Below are positions 54,158-64,000 of a DNA stretch of 64,000 nt, piece after piece. Below the pieces are notes generated by a model. That model saw nothing but the letters and a program-made list of their open reading frames with translations, did no database searches and was not told the DNA's origin. The stretch is taken from assembly GCA_022605955.1 (NCBI GenBank), contig JAKCOZ010000018.1, forward strand, positions 5,402,001-5,466,000. The letters are read 5' to 3'. Each line of letters begins with the position of its first letter. The first letter of the stretch is position 1. This stretch comes from Rallus limicola. Lineage: Eukaryota; Chordata; Aves; Gruiformes; Rallidae. Position numbers and translations under genes: made by a program.

Positions 54158-54964
54158 GTCACCAAAAATAAAATAGGCCTGGATGGACTGAAATTCTGCA
54201 AAAAACTGTCAGGATTTCATTGGTGTAAGAGAATTATAGCCTCGATGCCATGCTTACTAGAGACAATAACTGGTCTAAATCTTATATAGCAGGCTGTCCA
54301 GTAAGTTTTATTTCACATTAGTGGGGATGTTTCACAATCTCAAGTACTTGAAGACTGAATGGACTATTCTTGTAAATCAAAAGCAACCAAATACATACTC
54401 TTGATTGTAGCAGTTACAGAGAAATGCTTGGAAGCATGATCTGAGTTTGGTTAATAACCAAAACACAGAAGACACGGAGAACTATCCCAAATCCATTATA
54501 TCAATATAAAACACTTCTGGGTACCAAGCCAAACTCATGATTTTTGCGTGGCTGAATGATGTCTTTTTTGTATCTTCATGCTGATTACATCTAATACATA
54601 TCACAACACTCACCACACCTACATCTGCAGGGCTATCCAAAGGTGTAGAATGAATACTTAACTACGGTATGCATCATACACTATAGATCCACATTATTGA
54701 CTGCATAATAAATGTCAATTAGAATATCGGTGAATGCACTCAGAGCAAACATAATCCATCTCCTTGCTTAGTGAATTGTTTGAATGCACAAGGGTTCCTA
54801 TGATCAAATTATAGAGGGAGAGCCATGACCCTAATTTTGAATACCAAGTGACATCATCATTTTTCAATTGATAATCTAAACACAGAGTATAGATACTGAA
54901 AACACGGCCACTGCATACAATTTCCAGAGAATATTTAATGTATAGTTTCCTAGTCCAAGGCCAT
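54158..54964. other. Unique non-coding DNA
   Basis: Nothing recognisable apart from the possible RS-exon at its start. Confidence 0.55.
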
Positions 54965-56138
54965 CATAGAATCACAGAATCGTAGGGTTTGGAAGGGACC
55001 TCAAGAGATCATTGGGTCCAATCCCCCTGGCCAAAGCAGCTCCCTAGCTCATATTGCACAGATAGGCGTCCAGAGGGGTCTTGAATATCTCCAGAGATGG
55101 AGACTCCACCACCTCCCTAGGTAGCCTGTCCCAGGGCTCCCTCACCCTCACTGGGGAAAAGTTCTTCCACATGTTGGTGCAGAACTTCCTGTGCTCCAAC
55201 TTGCAGCCATTGCCCCTTGTCCTGTCTCCACAGACCACTGAAAAGGGGCTGGCCAATTCCCCCTGCATCCCATGCTTAAGATATTTATAAACATTAATTA
55301 GGTCCCCCCTTAGTCTTCTTTTCTCAAGACTGAACGGTCCCAGCTCACTCAGCCTTTCCTCATAGGGGAGATGCTCCAGGACCTTAATCATCTTTGTAGC
55401 CCTTCTCTGGACTCTCTTCAGGAGATCCCTGTCCTTTTTATACCAGAGAGCCCAGAACTGGACACAATACTACAGGTGGGGCCTGACCAGGGCACAGTAT
55501 ATGGGGAGGATCACCTCCTTTGACCTGCTGGCCACACTCCTCCTGATGCACCCCAGGATCCCATTGGCTCTCTCAGCCCCCAGGGCACACTGCTGGCTCA
55601 TAGCCAACCTGTCATCAACCAGGACCCCCAGGTCCTTTTCCACAGAGCTCTTCTCCAGCAGCTCATCCCCCAGCCTGTACTGATACAAACGGTTATTCCT
55701 TCCCAGGTGCAAGACTTTACACTTGCTCTTGTTGAACTTCATTAGATTTTTCCCAGCCCAGCTCTCCAGCCTGTCCAGGTCTCTCTGGATGGCAGCGCAG
55801 TGTTCCTGCGTGTCAGCCACTCCTCCCAGCTTTGTATCATCAGCGTACTTGCTGAGGGTGGATGCTGTTCCCTCGTCAAGGTCGTCAATTAAGATATTAA
55901 ACAGGACTGGACCCAACACCGAGCCCTGGGGAACACCACTAGTCACAGGCCTCCATTTAGGTTCTGCTCCACTGATCACGACCCTGCTAGAGCCGGAATG
56001 GACAACCTTATCCCTTTTTGAATTTCTAACCATGGCACCCTGTCCCTGCTCTCTTTGCATCAGCACAAGCATGTGCAGGAGCTGGGCAAGTTCCTTTCTA
56101 CTGGATTCATTTTCAGTTAGATCTCTAAGCTCATCCAA
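54965..56138 (-). mobile_element. CR1 LINE, 5'-truncated, with RT coding remnant
   Basis: This is the largest transposon in the window. Read on the minus strand it runs from inside the reverse transcriptase to the natural end of ORF2 (stop at 55044-55046), then a short 3' UTR of about 80 bp. The UTR carries TTGGACCCAATGATCTCTTG and GGTCCCTTCCAAACC. It ends at 54965 with ATTCTGTGATTCTATG octamers. The endonuclease domain and the N-terminal part of the RT are missing. Recognisable CR1 similarity begins near 56000; the outermost ~100 bp on the 5' side do not look like the expected RT sequence. Confidence 0.93.
55044..56138 (-). pseudogene. CR1 ORF2 reverse transcriptase, C-terminal part, one stop
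   Basis: This is the remnant of the CR1 LINE polymerase, which in intact copies primes reverse transcription of its own RNA at a nicked chromosomal target. In the upstream part (222 codons from 56138) the RT palm is clear: RVVISG at residues 52-57, [20 protein letters not shown] at 61-80, and the catalytic YADDTK at 98-103 (YADD at 55836-55847). This is followed by the conserved [10 protein letters not shown] block. A TAG codon at 55470-55472 stands where CR1 normally has a glutamate codon (GAG). Beyond it the same frame stays open for the C-terminal tail (LSELGPFSLEKRRLRGDL and [18 protein letters not shown]) to the natural stop. No frameshift is seen, so one base change accounts for the only break. 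Residues 1-50 or so are not recognised. The copy lacks the endonuclease and is dead as an autonomous element. Confidence 0.9.
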
Positions 56139-57678
56139 ATTCTTGTACAGTCACAGCATCGCTGGTGCTGACACAGAACATGTGGACGGGACATGCTGGA
56201 CAGCAATACTGGGGACACAAGGTTCACCCACTTCAGTAGCAGCTCACACTGAAAATCTGTTTAAGCTAATCATATGCAAAAACTCTCTCCAGGTCCTCTT
56301 GAATGTTAAAAGATATGCTGCTAACCAGGATATGCTAACCAGGATATGCACCTTGTATCCATTTTGAGGTTTTTATTTAACATAGCTTTTCAAGTCAAAT
56401 TCAGAAATTACTTTGAATTAGCACGAACCTCTTCACTTTTTAATTTTTTTTCCATCCATCTCAATACATCATTCTCACTATGGGCACTGTCAGAAATGGC
56501 GTTCTCAGGGCAACCTATCTCAGTAAAGAAAGATCTTCTTACCTGTTTCACCATCCCAGTATGCCATTGGATCAAAAACTGCCATTTTAGCCTGCTCTAA
56601 CATTTACCCTGTTTTTTATAAGAACTGGTTTAGAGAGCAGATACACACCAGAGGAGGATCAAGATGCATTAAAAATTTGAATCTGTGTCAGCTACAGCAT
56701 TTTTAATCCTGACCCAAGCCCTTTAGACCAAGCACTTACTTGACAGACCTACAGACATACATCTAGCAATACTACTGTGACTGCTTGAAACTAGTTATCT
56801 TACCAAAGCTTACAATCTAGCCCCTCCATAGTTACCTAAGCTCTCTCTAGTCAGTGAAGAAAGAAGGGAACTTCCTGAGTCTAAACTGAATTATAACATT
56901 CCAAAACATCAGAATATGGGAAGGAAGAAACAAATTCCAAGATGACTGCAAATAAAATGTACTGCATGAGAGAAAAATTTAGGTGCAACTTTAGCCTTTC
57001 CTGAATTTGATGCTTTAGGTAAGCCACATGCATCTATTTTCAAGAAAGTCCTTCGTCTTTATGAAAGAAATTATCCAGGTTGGTGACTACAGCAGTTTGC
57101 CCTTTCCTAGATTTTTGAATCAATTATGCTTTGTGCTGAATGATTCTATTCTGTGAAATATAACTCAGCTAATTAAAAGGCTGTATTTTCCTTCAAGAAT
57201 AAATGTAATTCATGAGGAAATAGGAGATTAATGCTTTCTAAGTCAGAAATCCTTTGGGTTAAAGTAAAAGTGGCTTTGGAATAGACACATTTTCCAATGA
57301 ACCTCATTGGTTAGATATTCCTGAAAGGCTTCAAATTTGAGCTGAGGGAGTGCAAAACTGCATATGAAAGCATGGAGTTTTTATTATTTTCCTTTATCTA
57401 ATTTAGAACCAACTGAACAGATAAACACATGGGACTGTACATCCAAAGAATGAGTTGCAACTCTCCAAATACTATGCAATACCAGGCAAAGTGCCTGCAA
57501 TGCTACAAACAGCATAACAGAGAAAGGTGAGCTTTTACAGTGCTTTATATATTAAAGAAACAGGTGATGAGGAAACTCATGTATTTACTATCACACTGAA
57601 GATCTTGTATGAGAAATATACATACATCATGTATACATAAACTGCTCATTTGGATAAGCAAGTAAACAAATGTATTTT
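56139..57678. other. Unique non-coding DNA
   Basis: No gene recognised. It contains an exact 14-bp tandem duplication (GCTAACCAGGATAT) at 56320-56347. TAAT-rich mixed sequence at 57150-57240 might be regulatory. Confidence 0.5.
56320..56347 (+). repeat. Exact 14-bp tandem duplication
   Basis: GCTAACCAGGATAT at 56320-56333 is repeated without change at 56334-56347. Perfect identity suggests a recent slippage or duplication event. Confidence 0.95.
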
Positions 57679-60600
57679 CTATTGAAACACATTCAGCTGA
57701 ATAAGACTCCAAACTTGTGTTGTTTGGGGAAAACCAGTATTTTCAAGCTGCTGAGTGCAAACCTTAAAGCGACAGGAATTAATAAGTGTCAGTTCAGTAA
57801 CAATGGACCCCTGCACCACAGCAGTTTGAAAAATGCCAGTGACAAATACTGTAATATAACTCCAGAAGTGGGGAGAAGGTGGTGAGACGGATGTGCATTT
57901 CCCTCCGAGGCTACAACAGCAGGCATTATTCCTACTGTGACAGGACAAGACAAGAGAGAGAAAAAAATAATTATCACTCTCTCTTATGCAAAGGGGCCTA
58001 CTTGGCCAGCGCAGGGCTGACAAAAGTGCTCCTTGAAGACACGTGGTCCTCTGCACGATGTTTTTTATTTCTTCCCAATTCACAACAGAGGGAAATGACA
58101 AAAATGTAAGTTTGATCAGATTTGGTGCAAGCAACAGTCCTTTCAATGGTTCCATAAAATGCTGGGCCAAATAGTAACTTAACATAAGCTGTCACTGTTC
58201 CAGTGCCTTCTATTTAAAGTGCTTTATAGAAGGTAAGTATTTCCCTCTGACATTTAAAATGTGATTAATGCATGTCTTTATTATGACTTTTGTTGACCTA
58301 GCTCTGTCTGTCAGGGTGCTGAGGATACATGCTCCAGGACTAACCAAGTGCCAGAAACTTCTCCTGCAGATGCAATTATGTTCCAAATTGGCAATTCCAA
58401 CAGAAGGGTTCAATTGTCTTCTAGGACATTGCTTTAATATAATGACACATGGCTCAGGCTTCCTATATTACTACATTTATTCCGAGACCACTATCTGGGA
58501 GCATATGAAAGGCCTGACACTGTTAGAGTTGTACTTAGGTAGCTTAAAGCTTTCTCAGCTTCTCTTCTATCAATGTCCTACAGAAAGGATGTTGCTCAGA
58601 AAAGGTCTTATGATGTGCTGTGTTAAATGCACTTACTGGTCAACCATCCTGGGCTCCTCATTTAACCCCTCTCTCCAACTGCAAACATTCTTGTTATGCC
58701 ACCTTGCTAGTTCACACAGACCTGTAGTACACATTAACGCAGACAGCACTAGCATCCCAATATGTATATGATTCTATGTACATTCTTTGGTCTAAAAAAG
58801 CCAGATCCACAACAGGTGTTTCTTCATTAATGTCACTGGAGCTACCCTGAGTTGTTTCACTGAAGAGATCTAATTCAGTATTTTACTGGCTCTACTGTGA
58901 AGAAAAAGCCATCAGGCCCTTTCAAACTTTTTATTCTTTGATTATTTCCTCTGAAGATTTTAGGCAATAACTTAATAGGAAACTGTTGCAGATATGTGAT
59001 TTATTTTGAGTTACTCAGATTTAACATTTAACACTGCTCACAGAAATGCAGAGCTGCTACAGAACAGCACCATGCTTTGAAAAGTTGCAGAGAAAGTCTT
59101 TGGCTTCTTAAAAAGCTGGAAATTCCCACTATTTCATTCAAAAGTTTATTTTCTATACAGAGTATCCACATTTTCTCAGAACTAAATAACCCAAATGAAA
59201 AAGTTACAAAAGTCCAAACAAGCAGTAAGATTTCTCCATACTTAATTTCTCACCTTTCAATAAGTAGCTACTGGATAAAATCTGAGACCACGTGCACTAA
59301 CACAGCCAGTCTAAGTTCCACTTCAATTAGAAGTAATATGGAAAAGATAAATCAACAACTACAGGAAGTGTCATCAAAGGTCCTTATTCTGGTAGCACCA
59401 AAAATCTTGCGTATAAATAGACAGGAACAACTCTATAGTAAGAGACTGCTAACAGGTGAAACAGAAAATAAGAAAGTTACAGGTCAGCAACAAGTGTTTG
59501 ATAAAAGGTTTATTTATGCTCTTACAAGAATAAGTGATGTTTAAATTTAATGTTCGATGTCACTAGAGCAGTTTTTATTACCCCTCCTCTTCTAGTTTTC
59601 TTAGCTCTCTCATCCTATAATAGTGATTCACTTGGACTATTTTTTATGTTAAGCACAGAGTTCCAAAAATGATGTACGACATAGAAGATTAGACCCAGCC
59701 AAAGCCTAAAAATTAATCATCTTATAAACTTTGTAAAGATGAAACCTTTGTCAATATATTTTTCTCAGATACTCTCTGTCAGCAACTACTAGACAGTGTC
59801 AAGATTGCAGAGAAGACTGGCCTGACTCTCTGCCCATAAAAGTGCTTTGGCATGCTAAATACCAACAGTGTTGTTATTTACACAATACTGAATGACTAGG
59901 TCATGTTTTGTTCCACATAGTTGGTCACGGACTATATTTCTAATATCATCATCCCATTACTTTTCTTACTTTTACTGAATTGTACATTGATGAAAAAACC
60001 CACTTGACCATTAAAAAAAAAATTAATCACTTATGTGCAAAAGCTCATAACCATATTTCTGCAACTGGGATATACATGACTAAACTCTTAAAACTATTCA
60101 GTTAGATCATTTAGGGCTACCTGGGAAAAGTTAATCTAACTAGTGCAGTAATTCTATGCATCATAACATGACAGCAAAGCAATTGATTTTTTAAATGCTA
60201 TAATTTCATTATTAAACATCATATAGAAACAATAAGAGTTATATATCAACACACTTTTTTTGAACACATTACTTAATTGAAAACTTATCTTTCAAAGTGT
60301 ATAATTCACTATAGTAATTAACGTTTAAGAAAAATTTAAACTGCATCTTTAAAAGTATATTGCAGATGTTCTTGGGATTAAACTTGCTCAAAGGTAACAT
60401 AACATAAGGACAAATGCAGTAGTTCTAAGAGCTCACAGACAGCTAGGCACTGCAGTCGGAAGTAATATTTGTTAACATGCGTTACCAATGTAGAAGGTGA
60501 CACTTACATAGAAATCTCTTACCTGCCTTGGTTGAGTCTCTCCTGATAAGGCTTATTCTGTGAAAGATGCAAGTCTTTATGTATAAATCAGATGCAAAGG

Positions 60601-61249
60601 TGTGCTTGGCACATCCAGTTTTCAGCAAGGCTCGTGTTACATGTGCAAGTAATAAATTGGCTTCTTAAAGTAGCTCAGACCATATTAATTGGAAAAAGAG
60701 TCACTGCTTGCAAGGTTGCTGATGCTGCTCCTTCTGCTCTGTGCCTTTGCAGAGAGCTAATGCATGAAAAAGCCAGAGCGCAAATCCCTGTCTCTCTCTT
60801 TCTCTTTTTACCTTTCCCTCTTTTTCTTAAATGGTGAGTTAGAGTTCAGTTTATTCTGCAGACGGTGGCAGAGGACAGGCTGACAGGCAGGAGTGTTGTT
60901 TCCTCCCCTGCCGAGACACACTGAATGTGTTGTGAATAAAGACAAAGCCCTCTACCAATGCACCACATCACTCTGTAGATAAGAGCTGCAAGGATGTGCT
61001 GTGCTGTTCTTCAGCATGCAGACAAGCCTTAAACGCAGCCGGACAAACTCATCATGCTTTCCTCACTGAAGACTTGCACCAATAACTTTTGTTGGGGACC
61101 ACACCTCCTCTGCAAGGGAAACTCCATCTCTGCAGCTGGCAAGAGTTCTGCTGTGCTTTCTGGAACTGACTATCTATATGTTTTCATTTTTCTACATCAG
61201 AAAGGGCAATTTACTTCTAGTTCCTCCTTCTGCTTAATGATGTTAGAAA
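57679..61249. other. Non-coding DNA with three longish open frames, none supported
   Basis: Open frames of 168 codons (57679-58185, minus), 167 codons (58268-58771, plus) and 155 codons (59077-59544, plus) occur here. None has a recognisable domain, good start context or plausible composition, and other frames overlap them. They are the longest non-transposon frames in the window, yet within what chance can give in 64 kb. No transposon is recognised. Confidence 0.5.
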
Positions 61250-61723
61250 TGCGAAAAGGGTCCTAAAAAAAGGACTCGAGGTAGACACGTTAGTGAAGCA
61301 GTCATTTACTACACGTTCTTGCAAGAGCGGGTGACCTCACAAAGTAGGCACACTTTTGGTCGGAGTTCGTGGCATTTTTATACAATATCTTGTCCAAAAT
61401 CATTAGGTTATCTCCTATACTTATACATATTCATGACCTGTCCCGCTTCGTATTAAAATGAGTCCTAAGAAGTCGTTTCCATAAACTCCTCCCAGTTGCG
61501 CCTGCGTACTGTCCTTTGGTGGTGGTCATCAGGGGGTCTCAGAGATGAAGGCTCGAAGTCTTCCTCAGGTTGAACTTTTCACCTCCTTTCCCTGGCACAT
61601 GCGTAGTTGTGATTGTTTCAGAGATGCACAGTCATCCTTGGGATGTTTCCTCCTTATCAGTCCTGGGTTTTCTTTAATTTATCCAGAATACAAAGTTATC
61701 TTCTACAAAACCAAACTGTTGCA
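61250..61723 (-). repeat. Retroviral-type LTR
   Basis: On the minus strand the likely LTR begins TGCAACAG at 61723, just after a polypurine tract, and ends TTTTCGCA at 61250, giving canonical TG...CA ends. A TATAAAA box lies at 61376-61382 and an AGTAAA polyadenylation signal at 61305-61310, about 66 bp apart, the usual order in a U3-R-U5 structure. The exact outer limits are inferred from these signals. Confidence 0.55.
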
Positions 61724-62216
61724 TATCCCTTTTTGTTTGTGCGGATGTCCTGGCAAATGAGTAGTGGGGCAGAGGCCTAGGGTTGGAGGAAGTTAAAGCT
61801 CCATACAGGGTCGTTTGCCTAAATCTGGCAGCCTCAGTGTCGCCAAAGTTACAGGCATTGTCCCAGACAGAGATGGTATCAAGACCCCACAGCTTTGCCT
61901 GTGGTATGGTTTGCTTTGGAATGGTAATTTTGTGCCTAGTATCAATTGGCCTGTTTGCTGAGCCGCATTTCCTTAGGTTCCAACCCATGGTCTCTGTCAC
62001 TTTTTAACTCCTTCCAGGATCCTCTTTATCTTTTAGCAGAGCTGTGTATTTGAATTTGAACTCTTGTTTGAGGGAGAGATTTTGCACTAATTCTTTTAAC
62101 ACAATCAACAGCAAAACTATATTAACTATATTAACAATCCTAAATTCCCAGTCAGCAAAAGAACATAAAATACATAATTTCAGTTTGCCAAAGCAACAAT
62201 TCAGTGTTTTCCACAA
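61674..62216 (-). pseudogene. Retroviral internal reading frame remnant, one stop
   Basis: One minus-strand frame is open from 62216 to 61674 except for a TAA at 62004-62006. The first part (70 codons) has a hydrophobic segment of about 20 residues near its middle followed by a charged tail, as a membrane anchor and cytoplasmic tail would. The second part (108 codons, running into the LTR) is polar and I do not recognise it. The position directly upstream of the polypurine tract fits the 3' end of env or a 3' untranslated/accessory region. The family is not identified, and the frame could be non-coding in the ancestral element. Confidence 0.3.
61726..61739 (-). other. Polypurine tract of the retroviral fragment
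   Basis: On the minus strand CAAACAAAAAGGGA sits just upstream of the proposed LTR start. In retroviruses the tract primes plus-strand synthesis and marks the U3 boundary. Two C residues interrupt it, as expected of an old copy or a permissive tract. Confidence 0.45.
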
Positions 62217-62943
62217 TAAGCAACTAACTGAATAAACTACCAGCTATTTATTTAGTTAATTAACCCCTGTAAAATCCTTACTGAGACATCTGTCTCGGGA
62301 TTTGTACTGATGTTAGGCCTAAAGCATACCTGCTTAAGAGTTTTGTACATGAATAACAGTGCTTTCCCCTCTGCCCCCTCCCCTTCTTTTTCACTGTAAG
62401 TAAAATATTCCTAGGCAAAATTATTAAATAGTGAAAACTAGTAATGATACCACTGAAACAAGAGTGAAGCTGACTGTAAACAGAAAGTAAAACTACCTAA
62501 TTGACAAACAGTATATAAAAAGACTGATTTCAAAACCCAGACTGAATATATGGGAACTGCAGGCTGTTTTGAGTTCACAGACAGTGACCTTGAAGCAATT
62601 TTAAGATAAACTTTCTTTTCCATGCTCCTGTCTGTGAATACTAAATACTAGCAGGTGGAAAAAGCTTGAAGCAAAGTCATTTTAAAAGAATAGCAATTTT
62701 TAATACTGTATTTTTCAGATATGCATGTACATACATATACATGGTCTTACACAAACCTATGCTTTAGTGCTTAATATGAAATCCTATCAGACTCCTTCCT
62801 TGATACCAAGGCAGAAAAAGTTTCAGGAGAAAGTAAAAACAAACAAAAACCACCAACAACCCTCCCACACCCCCAAAAAAAAAACCCAAAACAACACCCT
62901 ACTTTTCTGCCTTAATGTGGTCTGCGTTATCAGAAAGAACCAA
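62217..62943. other. Unique non-coding DNA
   Basis: No gene or element recognised. An A/C-rich low-complexity stretch lies at 62836-62900. Confidence 0.55.
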
Positions 62944-63047
62944 CCTTCCTTCCTTCCTTCCTTCCTTCCTTCCTTCCTTCCTTCCTTCCTTCCTTCCTTC
63001 CTTCCTTCCTCCCTCCCTCCCTCCCTCCCTCCCTCCCTCCCTCCCTC
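62944..63047 (+). repeat. Compound (CCTT)n-(CCCT)n microsatellite
   Basis: About 16 uninterrupted CCTT units switch at about 63008 to about ten CCCT units, giving roughly 100 bases of pure pyrimidine on the + strand. The two open frames across it (poly Pro-Ser-Phe-Leu) are artefacts of the repeat. Pure mirror-repeat polypyrimidine of this length can form triplex (H-) DNA. Confidence 0.98.
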
Positions 63048-63057
63048 AAATGGTAAG

Positions 63058-63195
63058 TGTCCTGGTTCTAGCTGTGGCTGGAAGGTCTTTTATGGGGCAA
63101 TGATGCCAGGTGGGGTGGGAAAAGCCCAGACTAACTCAGCTTACCTGTGCTGACTGCTTGGGGGGGTTAACTCTGGCCTGATCAGAACCAGGACA
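63058..63195. mobile_element. 138-bp element with 12-bp perfect terminal inverted repeats
   Basis: The element starts with TGTCCTGGTTCT (63058-63069) and ends with the exact inverted copy AGAACCAGGACA (63184-63195). Its flanks are GTAAG on the left (63053-63057) and ATAAG on the right (63196-63200), a 5-bp target duplication with one mismatch. TG...CA ends, a 5-bp duplication and the TGTCCTGGTT start fit a solo LTR of an avian ERV-L-like family that has lost most of its body. A small non-autonomous DNA transposon is the alternative. No coding capacity. Confidence 0.75.
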
Positions 63196-64000
63196 ATAAG
63201 AAAGACTTCACCGAATATTGCCCCATTTGTGGCTATGAAATCTGGGAATCTGAAAGCCCCCTGAGCACCAAATTACTTGGACTGTGGGAAGAAAGGATAC
63301 TTTAGATAAAAGAAAACAGGATAAGCAATTCCTGAAGGCATCTCTATTGCCCTGCAGAAGCCATATTAGATGGTTGGATACTTATGGAGCAGATGGAAGC
63401 CTATAAAATGGACAAAACTCTTGACTTCATAGCAAAATGGCTATAGAGTGTCAGATTTTTGCAGCACCAATGGCTAAGGAATGAAGCTACTCACATACTG
63501 TATGCTGCTGTTTGATCTGTCCAACCCCTTTCTGTGACTGGCACCAAAATTGACTGAACCAAATACTTTGTTGTCAATCATAAGCAAGAAGGACAAATGC
63601 ATCTAAAATATATATGGACAGGTAAAGTGATCAATTCACCTTATCTCCTAATTTAAACCTGTTATCTGAACACACTGAACATCACAAGAAGAAATTGTTA
63701 CATTTGAGAACTGTACAGCTCAAGCTTTTAGCAAAGGGCTACGAGATACAAGTTCTTCCATTTCTAAGGCACTATTTGAACCTGAAATACTTCAGTCGAA
63801 TTAAAATCACTATTAAGTCATTGTAGTGTAAGGAAAAGATGACCTCAAGATATTCCCTGTTGACCCACTTTGCAAAAATGACACAGAAGTTAGCATCTGT
63901 GGGGAATTACTGAACAAAAAAGACTGTAAATTAAATATTAGGAGTTAATTGGGGTTTTTAATGGCAAAAAAAGAAGGGGTTTTGGGTTTTCTGTTTGTTT
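63196..64000. other. Unique non-coding DNA to the window end
   Basis: No gene or transposon recognised. The last 50 bases are rich in G and T runs. Confidence 0.55.

Larger units (their letters stand above)
61250..62216 (-). mobile_element. Endogenous retrovirus 3' fragment (LTR plus internal part)
   Basis: Read on the minus strand, the fragment has an unidentified internal stretch, a short polypurine tract (61726-61739), then an LTR of about 474 bp. No 5' LTR, primer-binding site, gag or pol is visible downstream on the + strand side, so the provirus is 5'-truncated or deleted. Promoter-proximal sequence around the TATA box resembles avian alpharetrovirus-type LTRs. Target-site duplication could not be identified. 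Confidence 0.6.

Noticed and set aside
55723..56367. 214-codon + strand open frame
   Set aside because: It lies antisense to the CR1 reverse transcriptase and is its shadow; the minus frame carries the RT motifs.
57679..58185. 168-codon minus-strand open frame
   Set aside because: Same reasons; several other frames overlap it on both strands.
58268..58771. 167-codon + strand open frame
   Set aside because: No recognisable domain, no homology I can name, unusual composition, and a divergent frame of similar length beside it. Within chance expectation for 64 kb.
58766..58778. GATTCTATG string like a CR1 tail on the + strand
   Set aside because: The sequence before it does not match any CR1 3' end.
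59077..59544. 155-codon + strand open frame
   Set aside because: Ser/Lys/Ile-rich AT-driven composition with no domain; looks like chance.
62725..63153. 142-codon frame with Ser-Phe-Leu-Pro repeats
   Set aside because: Produced by the (CCTT)n/(CCCT)n array.
1..64000. CRISPR arrays, operons, bacterial signals, tRNA or rRNA genes
   Set aside because: No spaced direct repeats, no tRNA box B-like GGTTCGANTCC, no rRNA, and the overall texture is vertebrate intergenic or intronic DNA.

Overview
The window looks like a non-coding stretch of a bird genome. The evidence is the repeat content. All recognisable LINE copies are CR1, with the avian CR1 3' end (the 8-bp ATTCTATG tail, and the conserved 'TTGGA..C.ATGATCT...GGTC.CTTCCAA' block just before it). 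The LTR material also resembles avian retroviral LTRs. No mammalian SINEs or L1 copies are visible, repeat density is low and the DNA is AT-rich. I cannot name the species. No bacterial or viral gene organisation is present, and no host protein-coding gene can be supported. The longest open frames outside transposons (about 155-168 codons) have no recognisable domains and look like chance frames.

Layout. 1-6.4 kb: unique-looking AT-rich DNA with a degenerate repeat near 1.5-1.7 kb. 6.4 kb: CR1 tail (+). 6.6-20 kb: mostly unique, with a (TG)n array at 13.2 kb, an exon-like segment at 13.7 kb and a candidate conserved non-coding element with a 19-bp palindrome at 15.4-15.7 kb. 20-29 kb: five short 5'-truncated CR1 copies in both orientations, plus a (TA)n cruciform-prone array at 27.4 kb. 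29-55 kb: long unique stretch with a 20-bp dispersed repeat, a CpG cluster around 31.9 kb, a 40-bp tandem duplication at 39.4 kb and a textbook recursive-splice-like motif at 54.15 kb. 55-56.1 kb: the largest transposon, a CR1 copy on the minus strand that keeps the reverse transcriptase palm (YADD) and the natural C-terminus, broken by one nonsense codon. 61.25-62.2 kb: 3' part of an old endogenous retrovirus (LTR plus short internal region) on the minus strand. 62.9-63.2 kb: a long (CCTT)n/(CCCT)n array followed 10 bp later by a 138-bp element with perfect 12-bp terminal inverted repeats.

The genetic content is therefore transposon relics, simple repeats and possible regulatory or splicing elements. 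The + strand splice-like signals (13.7, 31.9 and 54.15 kb) would fit a long intron transcribed left to right, but this is inference. I found no clear new biological system. The best candidates for follow-up are the 138-bp inverted-repeat element, the recursive-splice-like site, the palindrome-bearing candidate enhancer and the odd N-terminal extension of the CR1 reading frame.
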